Source of the DNA: Sorangium sp025924095 | Lineage (GTDB): Bacteria > Myxococcota_A > Polyangia > Polyangiales > Polyangiaceae | Assembly: GCF_051521505.1 (NCBI RefSeq) | Contig: NZ_CP150356.1 | Span: forward strand, 8,432,001-8,496,000 | DNA: 64,000 nt | Reading direction: 5' to 3' | In this document: positions 35,918 to 44,397 of the stretch, one piece after another | Layout of the letters: every line of letters starts with the position of its first letter | How positions within the stretch are numbered: the first letter of the stretch is position 1 | Notes under the pieces: model-generated | What the model was told of the DNA's origin: nothing | Database searches by the model: none | The model's input: the letters and a program-made list of their open reading frames with translations, nothing else | Position numbers and translations under genes: made by a program

Positions 35918-36827
35918 TCACGTCGGAGCACACGGCGACGGCGCAAGAGGGCGCCCCTCGGGCCGTTGCTAAGGCTTGGGGCTCTCCTCAAGCGCCAACG
36001 AGGCGATGCCGCCCCGTTGCCGAAGGGCATCGGCCCTCCGCTGCTGACCTCGCCACCTCCGGAGTCGCCGCCGCCTACGACGCGTCGCAACAGTGCGTCG
36101 ATCGAGTCGCCTTATCGACTCCTACCGAAGGCTTGACATGTCGGGTTGGCCGTCGGCTACGCTACCTCCCTACGATGCGCAGGAGGGGCACGAGGGGTGG
36201 GATTGGATCTATCGGCCGTCCACGCAGAAACGACGATCCGCGGACCCGGAGCCTGATGACGCCCAGCTGGCCGCGATCGAGGAGGGCCTTGACCGCATCC
36301 TCAAGCACGCGCTGGCTGCGGATCGACGGGCCGGCCGAGCGCACGCGCCCCCTCAAACTCGATGGGCCCCCATGAGACCGGCAACGCAGGGCGCGCGGGC
36401 GCCCAGCCGTGGCGAGCCGCGCGCGTCCAGGGCCGCCATCCCCAGCCAGGTCGATCATCCAGCCAGACGCTCCGGAACAAGCGAGGCAGAACTCCCGGAA
36501 TCAACCATCGGAGTGGGAGTGCGCAAGATGAGGCGACTGGAGGATGCTTCGACCGGATCCCGGTCGCGCGGTGTGCGGTACCATCGGCACGGATCTTGTG
36601 GCGCGATCAGCTGGGGCGTCGGCGACCTAACGAGGGGAATGCGTGGTTATGCACCGGCGGCCTATCTCTCTCCGGATGTCGCGAGGGTCCGGGCCTATCT
36701 CCTGGGATACGGAGATAGGCTGCTGGGAGATGCGGCTCATCCGCTGGAATACGAAGATGGGCAGCAACAGGTCGCGGCCCAGATGCTGGACCACAGAGAT
36801 AGGACGTGCGTCACAGCTGATTGCGAC

Positions 36828-36834
36828 GTTAGGC
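36828..36834 (+). other. attC/attI-like core site before the first cassette gene
   Basis: A perfect GTTAGGC lies 20 bp before the HEPN-like start and in the same orientation as the right-hand cores of the five attC-like sites downstream. A matching left core at normal distance is not clear: AGCAAC near 36758 is poor, and CCTAAC near 36630 is about 200 bp away. It may be the recombination point of the array or a decayed site. Confidence 0.4.
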
Positions 36835-36854
36835 AGACGATGATGGAGTCCCCT

Positions 36855-37700
36855 ATGGCCGACTACGATCCTATCGAAGCTTTCGTTCGCATCGCTGCGG
36901 CGCTGCGTTCCCTGAGCGAGCAAGATCCCATTTTTGCGGAACGCGTTCGTCGGCAGGCCGAACTTTACAAACAGATGGCAATCGTAGAGCCGAGCTCTCT
37001 TCGCCGCGAGATTACACAGATGCACGCTCAGCCGGAACTGTCGGCCGACTTCGTGCGTCATCTTCTAGAGATCGCGCTTGAGATCCCTCATCCGCCGAGT
37101 AATGACTTCGACTATTTCCCTTCCGCACACGACTTGTTTAACTTCTTTCGGCGCGGCGTAGAAGGCTCCTCTCCTCAAGTGATTAACGAGCTCATCTCGA
37201 CGGCACTCAACTTCGACATGGGCATTCTGCGGGCGGCGCTGATCGAAGCGACGCAGCCCGACCCATCAGCAAGCTTCGAGCGGCGGACCCGCGTCCTGTC
37301 CGATGTTCTGAAAAATACGGCTGAGAACTGGTACAAGCCCATATTGAAGTGCGCTCTGAAGGTATCCTATCGTGTTCGGGGTCGAACCGACGCTGTTGCA
37401 CCGGATGAACTTGGTGCCCTGATGAGGGCATGCCGCGACTCTCACGATGTGCCGCTCTCGATTCTATCGGACCACGTCAGGATCATTCGAAATTCAGTAG
37501 CTCACAGCCAGACCGACTTCGATCTCGTGAACCTCACAGTAACTTTCGCAAACCAGAACCGTCGCGGTGTCCGCGAGACACTTGGTCCCATTTCCTGGGA
37601 CCAGCTAAAAGAGATCTCGTACCATTTTCTTGAACTTTGCTGGGCGCTATCATTGGTATGTCGGCGGCAGAGGCGACTCACGGCGAACAGAGATGCCTAA
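36855..37700 (+). CDS. HEPN-like protein, possible ribonuclease or toxin
   Basis: 281 residues, mostly helical. Near the C-terminus 'HVRIIRNSVAHSQTDFDL' has the R-x4-H motif (RNSVAH) typical of HEPN domains, many of which are RNA-cutting toxins or abortive-infection effectors. The helix after it ('LKEISYHFLELCWALS') fits the fourth HEPN helix. The N-terminal 180 residues are not recognised. The ATG at 36855 was chosen because a GGAG box lies about 6 nt before it; in-frame ATGs at 36840 and 36843 are possible. The stop codon lies within the left core of the attC-like site, as in integron cassettes. Confidence 0.65.
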   Translation: MADYDPIEAFVRIAAALRSLSEQDPIFAERVRRQAELYKQMAIVEPSSLRREITQMHAQPELSADFVRHLLEIALEIPHPPSNDFDYFPSAHDLFNFFRRGVEGSSPQVINELISTALNFDMGILRAALIEATQPDPSASFERRTRVLSDVLKNTAENWYKPILKCALKVSYRVRGRTDAVAPDELGALMRACRDSHDVPLSILSDHVRIIRNSVAHSQTDFDLVNLTVTFANQNRRGVRETLGPISWDQLKEISYHFLELCWALSLVCRRQRRLTANRDA

Positions 37701-37756
37701 CAAGCCCATACTGCTGACCTCGTTTCGCGCGGCAGCAGATGGACGGGCCGTTAGCC
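37695..37756 (+). other. attC-like site 1
   Basis: 62 bp. Left core GCCTAAC, right core GTTAGCC. CCAT[A]CTGCTG in the left arm pairs with CAGCAGATGG in the right, leaving one unpaired A. The stop codon of the HEPN-like gene is inside the left core. Confidence 0.75.
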
Positions 37757-37904
37757 GAAATTATCTGCATCACGCCATGGCTACGGACGAAGCGACGCAT
37801 TGCATTTCCGCAAGGCACCGTCCTCTTCCTTCGACTCCGACGGATCGTGACGCCCGTTAGCAGCCGGGCGTCGCTCACAACCATGTGGCTTTGGAACTCT
37901 GAGC

Positions 37905-39062
37905 ATGCAGCGAACAATCTCAATTCATCTTAAGGACGTCAGCCAGGTCCCGGCCGGTCTCAGAGATTCGCCTGCGTCGAATACGCCCGCGACTGCTGTG
38001 CCAGTTGACCTTGGAAGGCTCTACCATCACTACTTCTTCGATGGCTACGGCGCTGCGCCGCCGGATCCGGACCCAACATGTTTTGAGTACGCCCAACTGC
38101 TGAGTTGCGAGTGCCCGGACTTTCGCTTCGGTACCTTCATTTCCGATGCGAGCACGACGCGAAAACACGCGATTTCTACAGAACTGGGACAGGCATTTTG
38201 TCGATGGATTCTTCATGACCACTTTGGCATGGTCTATTTTGCCCACATGCGAGACGTGCTCGACAAGCCAACGCATCCCGCCTTTGGCGGCATGTCGATC
38301 CGGCGTGTAGTCAAAGGTGACGTCCCAGATTATCTGTGCGCAAGGAAGGTGGACCGGCCCTGCATCGCCGAGGCAAAGGGTCGGTTCTCCGCGATCTCCT
38401 TCGATAGCGCAGAGTTTTCTGAGTGGCGAGCTCAGCTCGGCCGCATTCGAGTTGTAGACCAGCATGCAGGGACGCTTCGGCTGAAGACTTTTATTGCCGG
38501 AACGCGCTTCGCTACAGTAGAAAATCGCGCCTCGACGCGCAGTGCCATCTATCTTGAAGACCCACCCACGATCGGTGAGCGCGACTACGAGCCACAACGG
38601 GACGCAGGGCTTCATAGGGGAGCAATCGCAATACACTATGGCAGAGTAATGTCAAAGTTGGACCTTCCTCTGCTTTCTGCCGCCCTGAGCCATGGTTTCG
38701 TGATGCCCGATGAGCTCGTGTTTCAAGTGGTGGCGTGGGAGTGTCTTGTGCCGCCGCTGGATGGGGTGCGCTTTATTGGTGGGTACATGTTGCGTGCCGG
38801 CCACCGCCCGCCCAAGCTGGTGAAAAATGGTTGGGCACATGACACGTTCGAACTCGGCCAAGGTCACGCGCCTTTCGTCGGTTTGAAGCTTGACGTGGCT
38901 CAGGGACTCTCTGCTGCTGTCCGTGGCGACTGGCCGCGTTTGAATGAACTGCCTGTCCTTGACTTTGACCAATCAAGGCCGAGTCAGCTGACGTGGCTTG
39001 CAGACGGCACAGTGACCGGCCCTATCGAGTTCTTTCGTCCCGTTGACCTGGTTGTATTATGA
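37905..39062 (+). CDS. Unknown protein with a possible PD-(D/E)xK nuclease motif
   Basis: 385 residues, no family recognised. Residues near 140-160 read 'GDVPDYLCARKVDRPCIAEA' then K-G, that is P-D, a spacer, a hydrophobic strand and E-A-K, which is the pattern of PD-(D/E)xK nucleases. A later Gln or conserved core could not be confirmed. The rest alternates strands and helices without membrane segments. Lower GC and more varied codons than surrounding chromosomal genes. It lies between attC-like sites 1 and 2 and so forms one cassette. The ATG is 148 bp after site 1. Defence role is inference from motif and place. Confidence 0.5.
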   Translation: MQRTISIHLKDVSQVPAGLRDSPASNTPATAVPVDLGRLYHHYFFDGYGAAPPDPDPTCFEYAQLLSCECPDFRFGTFISDASTTRKHAISTELGQAFCRWILHDHFGMVYFAHMRDVLDKPTHPAFGGMSIRRVVKGDVPDYLCARKVDRPCIAEAKGRFSAISFDSAEFSEWRAQLGRIRVVDQHAGTLRLKTFIAGTRFATVENRASTRSAIYLEDPPTIGERDYEPQRDAGLHRGAIAIHYGRVMSKLDLPLLSAALSHGFVMPDELVFQVVAWECLVPPLDGVRFIGGYMLRAGHRPPKLVKNGWAHDTFELGQGHAPFVGLKLDVAQGLSAAVRGDWPRLNELPVLDFDQSRPSQLTWLADGTVTGPIEFFRPVDLVVL

Positions 39063-39064
39063 CG

Positions 39065-39080
39065 AATACTTCAAAGTATT
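39065..39080 (+). terminator. Small A/T-rich inverted repeat after the cassette gene
   Basis: AATACTT and AAGTATT pair with a 2-nt loop a few bases after the stop, followed by a short T run. Weak terminator candidate. Confidence 0.3.
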
Positions 39081-39102
39081 TTCATAGACTTTCAACTGCG
39101 CC

Positions 39103-39177
39103 GGCTAACCAGCGCTTGGTTCCGACGAGCGGATGCGCTGCGCGCACACGCTTGCGGCACAAGCCTGGCCGTTGGGC
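39103..39177 (+). other. attC-like site 2
   Basis: 75 bp. Left core GGCTAAC, right core GTTGGGC (consensus). Left arm CCAG[C]GCTTG pairs with CAAGCCTGG in the right arm, leaving one unpaired C. Inner parts (GATGCGC with GCGCAC) pair again. Confidence 0.75.
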
Positions 39178-39230
39178 GGCAGCGCCGGCCGACCGCGGGT
39201 ACACTAAGCGCGGACGTCGATGCGAAAGTA

Positions 39231-39827
39231 ATGGCGCCGATGATCTATGACCTAACCCAAGCGCTCTTGAATCCACAGATTCCGTGGAGTAGCAGTGGAT
39301 CTGCGATCACGGCGCATTTCGAGCCCTGGGTCTGTGGCATTGGCCACGGCCTCTACGTTCAGTACTTCGAAAATGACGCAGCGCTGCCGGTGTACGACAA
39401 GAACCGAAACTTCGCGCGTGGAGGCGAAGGCATGCTGCTTATCGACCCACACGGAGCCTCTCTAAAACCCGGGAAGTTTCAGGATGGCTTCCTCCGACGA
39501 CGAAGACAGGACGCTGACCATCTGCACCGAACCCGCAAAGACCAGTTTGGGCACACCTATCGAGAGTGCCTCAAGCTCGCCCTCGTTCTCGATCTCACGA
39601 ACGACCGTACCCTCACGCGTTCAGCAACGAAGGAGGTGGAAAAGCTCCTGAAGAGCAAGGTCGACGAGTGGCTTCGACGACGTGACCTTCTCCACGCGAT
39701 GTCGACTCGGCGCGGTGACTGGAGACGCCTGCGCCGTCTCGTGCCGCCGGATGAGCTGAAGGAGCCGATGCTCGCCATCGTTGCTCAGACGGCAATGGAG
39801 GTTGGCATCAAGGTTGATCGAACGTGA
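39231..39827 (+). CDS. Unknown cassette protein
   Basis: 198 residues. Begins 'MAPMIYDLTQALL' and has a mixed alpha/beta N-terminal half ('HFEPWVCGIGHGLYVQYFE') and a helical, strongly basic C-terminal half with 'VEKLLKSKVDEWLRRRDL'. No signal peptide, no catalytic motif recognised. The gene sits alone between attC-like sites 2 and 3, so it is a one-gene cassette. The ribosome site is weak; another ATG lies 9 nt on. Function unknown. Confidence 0.6.
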   Translation: MAPMIYDLTQALLNPQIPWSSSGSAITAHFEPWVCGIGHGLYVQYFENDAALPVYDKNRNFARGGEGMLLIDPHGASLKPGKFQDGFLRRRRQDADHLHRTRKDQFGHTYRECLKLALVLDLTNDRTLTRSATKEVEKLLKSKVDEWLRRRDLLHAMSTRRGDWRRLRRLVPPDELKEPMLAIVAQTAMEVGIKVDRT

Positions 39828-39834
39828 CGCAGCC

Positions 39835-39920
39835 GCCCAACAAGCGGCTGGTGCTGACGGTGCGCCGAGCCTCGCTGCGCTCGGCACGGCGCCCCTCAGC
39901 ACACCCGCAGGTCGTTGGAC
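39835..39920 (+). other. attC-like site 3
   Basis: 86 bp. Left core GCCCAAC, right core GTTGGAC. Left arm GCGGCTG[G]TGCTGA pairs with TCAGCACACCCGC (one mismatch and one unpaired G); an inner GCCGAGC/GCTCGGC stem completes the hairpin. Starts 7 nt after the stop of the 198-residue gene. Confidence 0.78.
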
Positions 39921-40001
39921 AGCCGAGCCATGCGACCGAGCCGCCGCGAGCCAGAACCACAGCCGGCACAAACGACCCGATGGTGGGCCTTGGAGGAAGA
40001 C

Positions 40002-42524
40002 ATGGACTTTAGCACCTACACTGATGACGATTCGAAGCCTGACGTTTCCGATCTCAAGGCACTCTTCGGCTCTCTCGATCGAAAGGCATCACACGTTACT
40101 CCGCGGGACCCGCAAAAGGAGGCGCTCGTTGGCCTGACGGAACAACTCCAGAAACGCGACCTGGTGCTCAAGATGAGCACTGGGTACGGGAAGACCACCG
40201 TCGCCTTGGTCTTTCTCTACTCTCATATGCTGCGAACGGGTCGACCGGTTGTCTATTTGTGCCCTACGACGCAACTGGTCCACCAGGTGCTTCGCGAGGC
40301 TGACAACCTATCCATCAAGGCGTCGTACTACCCGCCCAAACAGTCTCATCCTGATCCGGACGCAACGGCGGGCAAGGCGATCATCGTCTGCACGTACGAT
40401 AAGCTATTCAATGCCAAGACCACCTTCGATCGCAACGATGTCAATATCGTGCCGGAGGCGATCGTTCTCGACGACGCCCATTCTGGGATTCAGGAGGTGC
40501 GCGACGCGTTTACCATTCGGATCGGTCGAGTTGACCACGCTGAGTTGTACAAGAACGTGTTCGCCGTTCTCAAGGCACCCTGTAAGGGAAATCAACCTGG
40601 AGTGTGGGAAGGGATCGAACAGGAAGACGACCAAGCCGTTTTGGAGGTACCGTTCTGGCTGTGGGCACCCATCGTCGATCAGCTGCGGCCGATCCTCGAA
40701 CAGCGATATCAGCTCGAAGCGAGCGCTAAGGGAGAAAAGAAGGCCCTGCTCTTCAAGTGGGGGTACCTTCGCGACTGTCTGCGTTGGTGTCGCTGTGTTA
40801 TCTCGGGCAACGCCGTGGAGATCCTTCCGGACGTACCGGCCGTACAGTTCGCGAAACCGTATGCGCAGGCTTCGCATCGCCTATTCATGTCGGCAACGTT
40901 GTCTGATGATTCTGCACTGGTGCGCGAACTGGGATGCGATCCGGATGCGGCAACGACCCCCATCGTGGCGCCTTCAGATGAAGGCGTTGGCGAACGTATG
41001 GTTCTCGCCCCATCATTGATCGATCCGAGGCTCGACCGGAAGTGGGTGATGGAATGGTGCAAAGGCTTGGCTTCAAGCTATCGGGTCGTCGTGCTGACCC
41101 CCAGCGAGAAGATCGCGAAGGTTTGGGAGACAGTCGGAGCCACCGTCGCCATCGGCGACGAAGTGGGCGCATCAGTCGAACGCCTCCGCGCTGGAACGCT
41201 TTCCTTCGCCGCATTCGCTCAGCGGTATGACGGTGTGGATCTACCCGACGAGTCGTGCCGGATCCTTGTTCTTGACGGAATGCCCGTCGGTCAGGGCATT
41301 ACCGAGGACCTGGATCGCAAGACTGCGGGGAGAACGGGTGGGGCATACCGGCGTTGGATCTATCGAGTCGAACAGGGAATGGGACGGGCCGTTCGTTCAC
41401 AAGTAGACTACGCCGTCGTCGTGTTGACGGGACCGGACCTCGTGCACTTTCTCGCGAAGCGAGACGTTGTTGAACTCATGGGCTCTTCCACAAGGGAGCA
41501 ACTCAAGGCGTCTGAGAAGCTGACCACCATGGCCAAGTATGACAAGCGCGGTGCCCACGTGGTCGTGCACGAGACGGCTCTTCAATGTCTGAATCGATAT
41601 TCTGGCTGGAAGGGCTTTTACGAGAAGCAAGTTAAGAAGAAGATTTCGAAGACCGCAGACAAGCCTGACGCTCAGCAGATTGGAGTGGCCGCCGCCGAGC
41701 AGGCGGCTCAGCGTGCCGCCATGTCGAATGCGGCACGCAAGGCCGTCTCGATTCTCGGTGCAGCCATCAACACGTTGAAGCCGCCGCCGGAGCAGGTGGG
41801 CTGGCTTCTGCAGCGAAAGGCGAACTACGCGTACTCTTATGATCCGGCTGAGGGCCTCAAAGTTCAAGTCGCTGCGTTCGAGTACAATAACGACATGTGC
41901 ACTCCACCCGGTGGAGTATCTATCAAAAAAGCTAAGGGTGGTGCCACTGTCGGCAACGTTGTCCTCGCTTGGTACAGCGCATTCGATCATCCCAATGGGG
42001 CAATTGCTGCGCTCGCCGAACTGAAGGCTGGCCTGTCATTCGACGCGAAGCCTCGCGTTCTGGAGGAGGCGCTCATGGATGTGGCGGCGATTTTTGGTGC
42101 AAATGGTACTCGCCCTGAAAAGACCTATCGGCGAGGCCCTGATGACCTGTGGGATTGGCCTGAATTCTCTTGGATCATTGAGGCCAAGAATGATCGGCAG
42201 GACAAATTGCCTAAGGTGGACGGTGGGCAACTTCTTTCCTCTATGGAATGGTTCCAGGAGGTCTACGCCGAACGGCTTGGCTTTCCGATCGTCGTGGCAC
42301 GCAAGACGCAAATGGAGCGCGACGCGTACTTCCCGGAAGGAACGAGAGTCATCACGCCCGAAGGCTTGACGCTCCTCGTCGATAATCTCGATCGATTTGT
42401 TGCAGCCCTGGTTCAGAAGGAGCCCATCCTCTGGACCGCGGAGGAGGTTGGGCAACTGTTGATGGCTCACAAACTCGCAGCTAATCAATTTTCCGGTACA
42501 TACACCAAGGTTCTCACGAAGTAG
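40002..42524 (+). CDS. Superfamily 2 helicase fused to a PD-(D/E)xK-type nuclease domain
   Basis: 840 residues. Motif I 'STGYGKTTVAL' at about 59-69, DEAH-type box 'IVLDDAH' near 157 and motif VI 'EQGMGRAVRSQ' near 458 define an SF2 helicase. The C-terminal part has 'GPDDLWDWPEFSWIIEAKND' at about 713-732, i.e. D, spacer, E-A-K, then 'GGQLLSSMEWF' with the Gln and Trp often following in restriction-endonuclease-like folds. A helicase-nuclease fusion of this kind is expected in antiphage defence. GGAGGAAG just before the ATG at 40002 decides the start. It is bounded by attC-like sites 3 and 4 and would be an unusually large cassette. Confidence 0.82.
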   Translation: MDFSTYTDDDSKPDVSDLKALFGSLDRKASHVTPRDPQKEALVGLTEQLQKRDLVLKMSTGYGKTTVALVFLYSHMLRTGRPVVYLCPTTQLVHQVLREADNLSIKASYYPPKQSHPDPDATAGKAIIVCTYDKLFNAKTTFDRNDVNIVPEAIVLDDAHSGIQEVRDAFTIRIGRVDHAELYKNVFAVLKAPCKGNQPGVWEGIEQEDDQAVLEVPFWLWAPIVDQLRPILEQRYQLEASAKGEKKALLFKWGYLRDCLRWCRCVISGNAVEILPDVPAVQFAKPYAQASHRLFMSATLSDDSALVRELGCDPDAATTPIVAPSDEGVGERMVLAPSLIDPRLDRKWVMEWCKGLASSYRVVVLTPSEKIAKVWETVGATVAIGDEVGASVERLRAGTLSFAAFAQRYDGVDLPDESCRILVLDGMPVGQGITEDLDRKTAGRTGGAYRRWIYRVEQGMGRAVRSQVDYAVVVLTGPDLVHFLAKRDVVELMGSSTREQLKASEKLTTMAKYDKRGAHVVVHETALQCLNRYSGWKGFYEKQVKKKISKTADKPDAQQIGVAAAEQAAQRAAMSNAARKAVSILGAAINTLKPPPEQVGWLLQRKANYAYSYDPAEGLKVQVAAFEYNNDMCTPPGGVSIKKAKGGATVGNVVLAWYSAFDHPNGAIAALAELKAGLSFDAKPRVLEEALMDVAAIFGANGTRPEKTYRRGPDDLWDWPEFSWIIEAKNDRQDKLPKVDGGQLLSSMEWFQEVYAERLGFPIVVARKTQMERDAYFPEGTRVITPEGLTLLVDNLDRFVAALVQKEPILWTAEEVGQLLMAHKLAANQFSGTYTKVLTK

Positions 42525-42548
42525 GCGATCTCGACGGCATCCATCGGC

Positions 42549-42633
42549 TCTCAACTCCGCAATGCAGCCGGCGATCCGTGCAGCCGCGCCTCGCGCGGCT
42601 GCACGCCCCGCGGCTGATTGCGAGTCGTTGAGC
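42549..42633 (+). other. attC-like site 4
   Basis: 85 bp. Left core TCTCAAC (weak), right core GTTGAGC. Left arm GCAAT[G]CAGCCG pairs with CGGCTGATTGC, leaving one unpaired G. The middle is a perfect 12-bp hairpin (42578-42604) with a 3-nt loop, which might also serve as a terminator for the helicase gene. Confidence 0.65.
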
Positions 42634-42727
42634 AGCTCGCGAGTTCCGGAGCCGCGCAGATGCCTGTGCCTTGAGGGAGAGAGAGCGTTGCTTCGCGCCG
42701 TCAGTTCGTCTATAACTAGGACCAAAG

Positions 42728-43819
42728 ATGCGGCTACCAGTGATTGGCAGCGTCCTCGCCAAGCTCGCAAACCCTGCCGGGGCCGGTGTCCGAGTACGAA
42801 CTACAAGTGAACTCGTGCGCCTTCCTGGAACATTACCCCCGGAAGATGAGCTACCCATGTTCGTCAAGGGGCTCCTGGAGGGCATTGAAGCAGCTCGCCG
42901 GACCGAGCACTTCCGGATTTTGGATGAGTCGCGCACGAAGAAGCTGATGGTCTTTTCGGACTTCTCCGCAAGAGCGTCCGGCCGCTGGGCAACCTCCGTG
43001 CTGTTGTTCACCTCTGAGAAGGCTGCCACAAGCCTCACGAAGACCATTCGGAGATTCCGTAAAGAGCACGGTCTCCAGGACGGACGGCGATTTGAGTACA
43101 AGTCCCTCCGCGACGAGAGACGCTGGCGTGTGCTCGATGAATGGCTTCGGATGCTTGGTAGGTTGCGAGGGGTAGTGGTGATCCTCGTCGCCGATATCGA
43201 CGTGGTGTCCGCGTTCAAGGTCAACACTCCGCAGGAACGCCTCGATATTCTCAGAGAGATCGCCGACTCGGGGTTCGGCGACTGGTCGGAGACACGAAGT
43301 GGAGGACGACTGCTCGAGGACGCCTTACGGACGATGCACATCATAGGGTTCATGCATGCGCTACTCACTGGCGGGCGAAGCGACTTACGATGGATTTGTG
43401 ACAATGATGACATCCTCGATGGAACGCTTCGACGAACATCTGCGAGCCGCCTGCTGCCCGCAATTATTGAAAAGTATTCGGGGTTTAAACGGATTGTTGA
43501 GATCACCACTGAAGCAGCTCTCGGCACATCCGCGCTTCGTGACTTCCTTTCAGTGCCCGATTTACTCGCAGCGGCTATCTTGGAGTACCATCGCGGCACA
43601 GATCAGGGGGCATCAGACATGATCGCAAAGGCGGCGGTAGTCATGGAATGGCTCGGGATTCCGAAGCCGCTTCAAGTGATATCGCTGCAGCTGACGCCAC
43701 ATGAGAACGGGGGAATCTGGTGGAAGGCGTACCGTCCATATTGCGATAGATCCATCCTTGTTGGGAGGAAGCCTGCCCAACAAGGGCCTGCACCCGGCAG
43801 CGCTCCGCGCCGCGGGTGA
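42728..43819 (+). CDS. DUF3800-like protein (possible RNase H-fold)
   Basis: 363 residues. 'LMVFSDFSARASGRWATSVL' (about 75-95) resembles the opening D-x-S strand of DUF3800 proteins, 'WICDNDD' near 217 supplies central Asp residues, and 'SVPDLLAAAILEYHRG' near 278 resembles the closing A/P-D-L-x-A motif. DUF3800 proteins are small RNase H-like proteins common on mobile and defence islands. AGGA lies 6 nt before the ATG. The frame runs into attC-like site 5 and stops inside it, so the last 15 or so residues are encoded by the site. Family call is by motif only. Confidence 0.55.
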   Translation: MRLPVIGSVLAKLANPAGAGVRVRTTSELVRLPGTLPPEDELPMFVKGLLEGIEAARRTEHFRILDESRTKKLMVFSDFSARASGRWATSVLLFTSEKAATSLTKTIRRFRKEHGLQDGRRFEYKSLRDERRWRVLDEWLRMLGRLRGVVVILVADIDVVSAFKVNTPQERLDILREIADSGFGDWSETRSGGRLLEDALRTMHIIGFMHALLTGGRSDLRWICDNDDILDGTLRRTSASRLLPAIIEKYSGFKRIVEITTEAALGTSALRDFLSVPDLLAAAILEYHRGTDQGASDMIAKAAVVMEWLGIPKPLQVISLQLTPHENGGIWWKAYRPYCDRSILVGRKPAQQGPAPGSAPRRG

Positions 43820-43836
43820 GGCCCCATCCGTTCGGC
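43775..43836 (+). other. attC-like site 5
   Basis: 62 bp. Left core GCCCAAC, right core GTTCGGC. Left arm GGGCCT[G]CACCCG pairs with CGGGTGAGGCCC, leaving one unpaired G. It is the last site; the flank returns to high GC right after. Confidence 0.75.
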
Positions 43837-44397
43837 GGACACGAACACTCGCGTCTTGGCGCGACTGTCGCCGGGGCCGGCTTGCGGAGAGATGCACGAC
43901 ATGCGCGACTCGGTCGCAAATTCTTCACGAGCGGCCCCGTTCGGAGTTCGCGACCAGCTCCGGGGCCCTGTCGATTCGGTCGTGCCAGGCTGTTAGCGCT
44001 ACCGGTGAATGATCGGTGGAGCCCCCTGCCCGCTCAGGTAGGACGATGGTTCGCTCACGCGTGCGATGGCCATCGCCCATCCGGTGTCCGGCCCCCCCGC
44101 CAGAGGCTCCGTCCTCCCATCGCCCACGCGACGCGCCCGCCGGTGCGCAGCCGCCGAATCCTGCGAGGGAACCCTTGGCGCGTCCGAGCACCCCGGCACC
44201 TCAGGCCGGCGATGGGCTAACCATCATGCGCGCGACCGAGGCCCGCTCACCGGCGCGATGACCATCAACGAGCCCGAGCGAGATAGCATCAACCAGCTTG
44301 ATTCTCAACGGGGCGCCCACGTCATGGCGCTCGGGCACGGCCGATCCCGGCAAATTGCCGGTCTCGTGCGGCGGGCTCTATCCTTTGCGCCGAGATC
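43837..44397. other. Gene-free region after the cassette cluster
   Basis: About 560 bp with no supported gene. One GTTAGCG-like core is present near 43990 but has no partner. The region leads to the truncated vgrG. Confidence 0.45.

Larger units (their letters stand above)
35699..36854. other. Gene-poor region before the cassette cluster
   Basis: About 1.15 kb. The left part (35760-35930) has scattered copies of short CGACCGCTCGG-like palindromic words. An open plus frame continues from here into the HEPN-like gene, but before 36840 it does not look like one protein; a stretch at 36138-36330 ('EGLDRILKHALAADRRAG') might be a decayed gene fragment. A TTGACA at 36134-36139 is present without a clear -10 partner. 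Confidence 0.45.
37695..43836 (+). mobile_element. Cluster of attC-like sites and cassette genes (integron-type, no integrase seen)
   Basis: Five hairpin sites with attC-type ends follow the five plus-strand genes between 36.8 and 43.8 kb: 37695-37756, 39103-39177, 39835-39920, 42549-42633 and 43775-43836. Each has a left core ending in AAC, a right core beginning GTT, and arms that pair well but for one extra base in the left arm. Genes are all in one direction and visibly less GC-rich than the flanks. This is the make-up of integron cassettes; clusters lacking an integrase are called CALIN. The only integrase nearby is a dead tRNA-type one. Confidence 0.7.

Noticed and set aside
37850..37862. 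A second GTTAGC core near an 8-bp hairpin soon after attC-like site 1
   Set aside because: No matching left core at proper distance and no attC-like arms; site 1 alone explains the cassette end.
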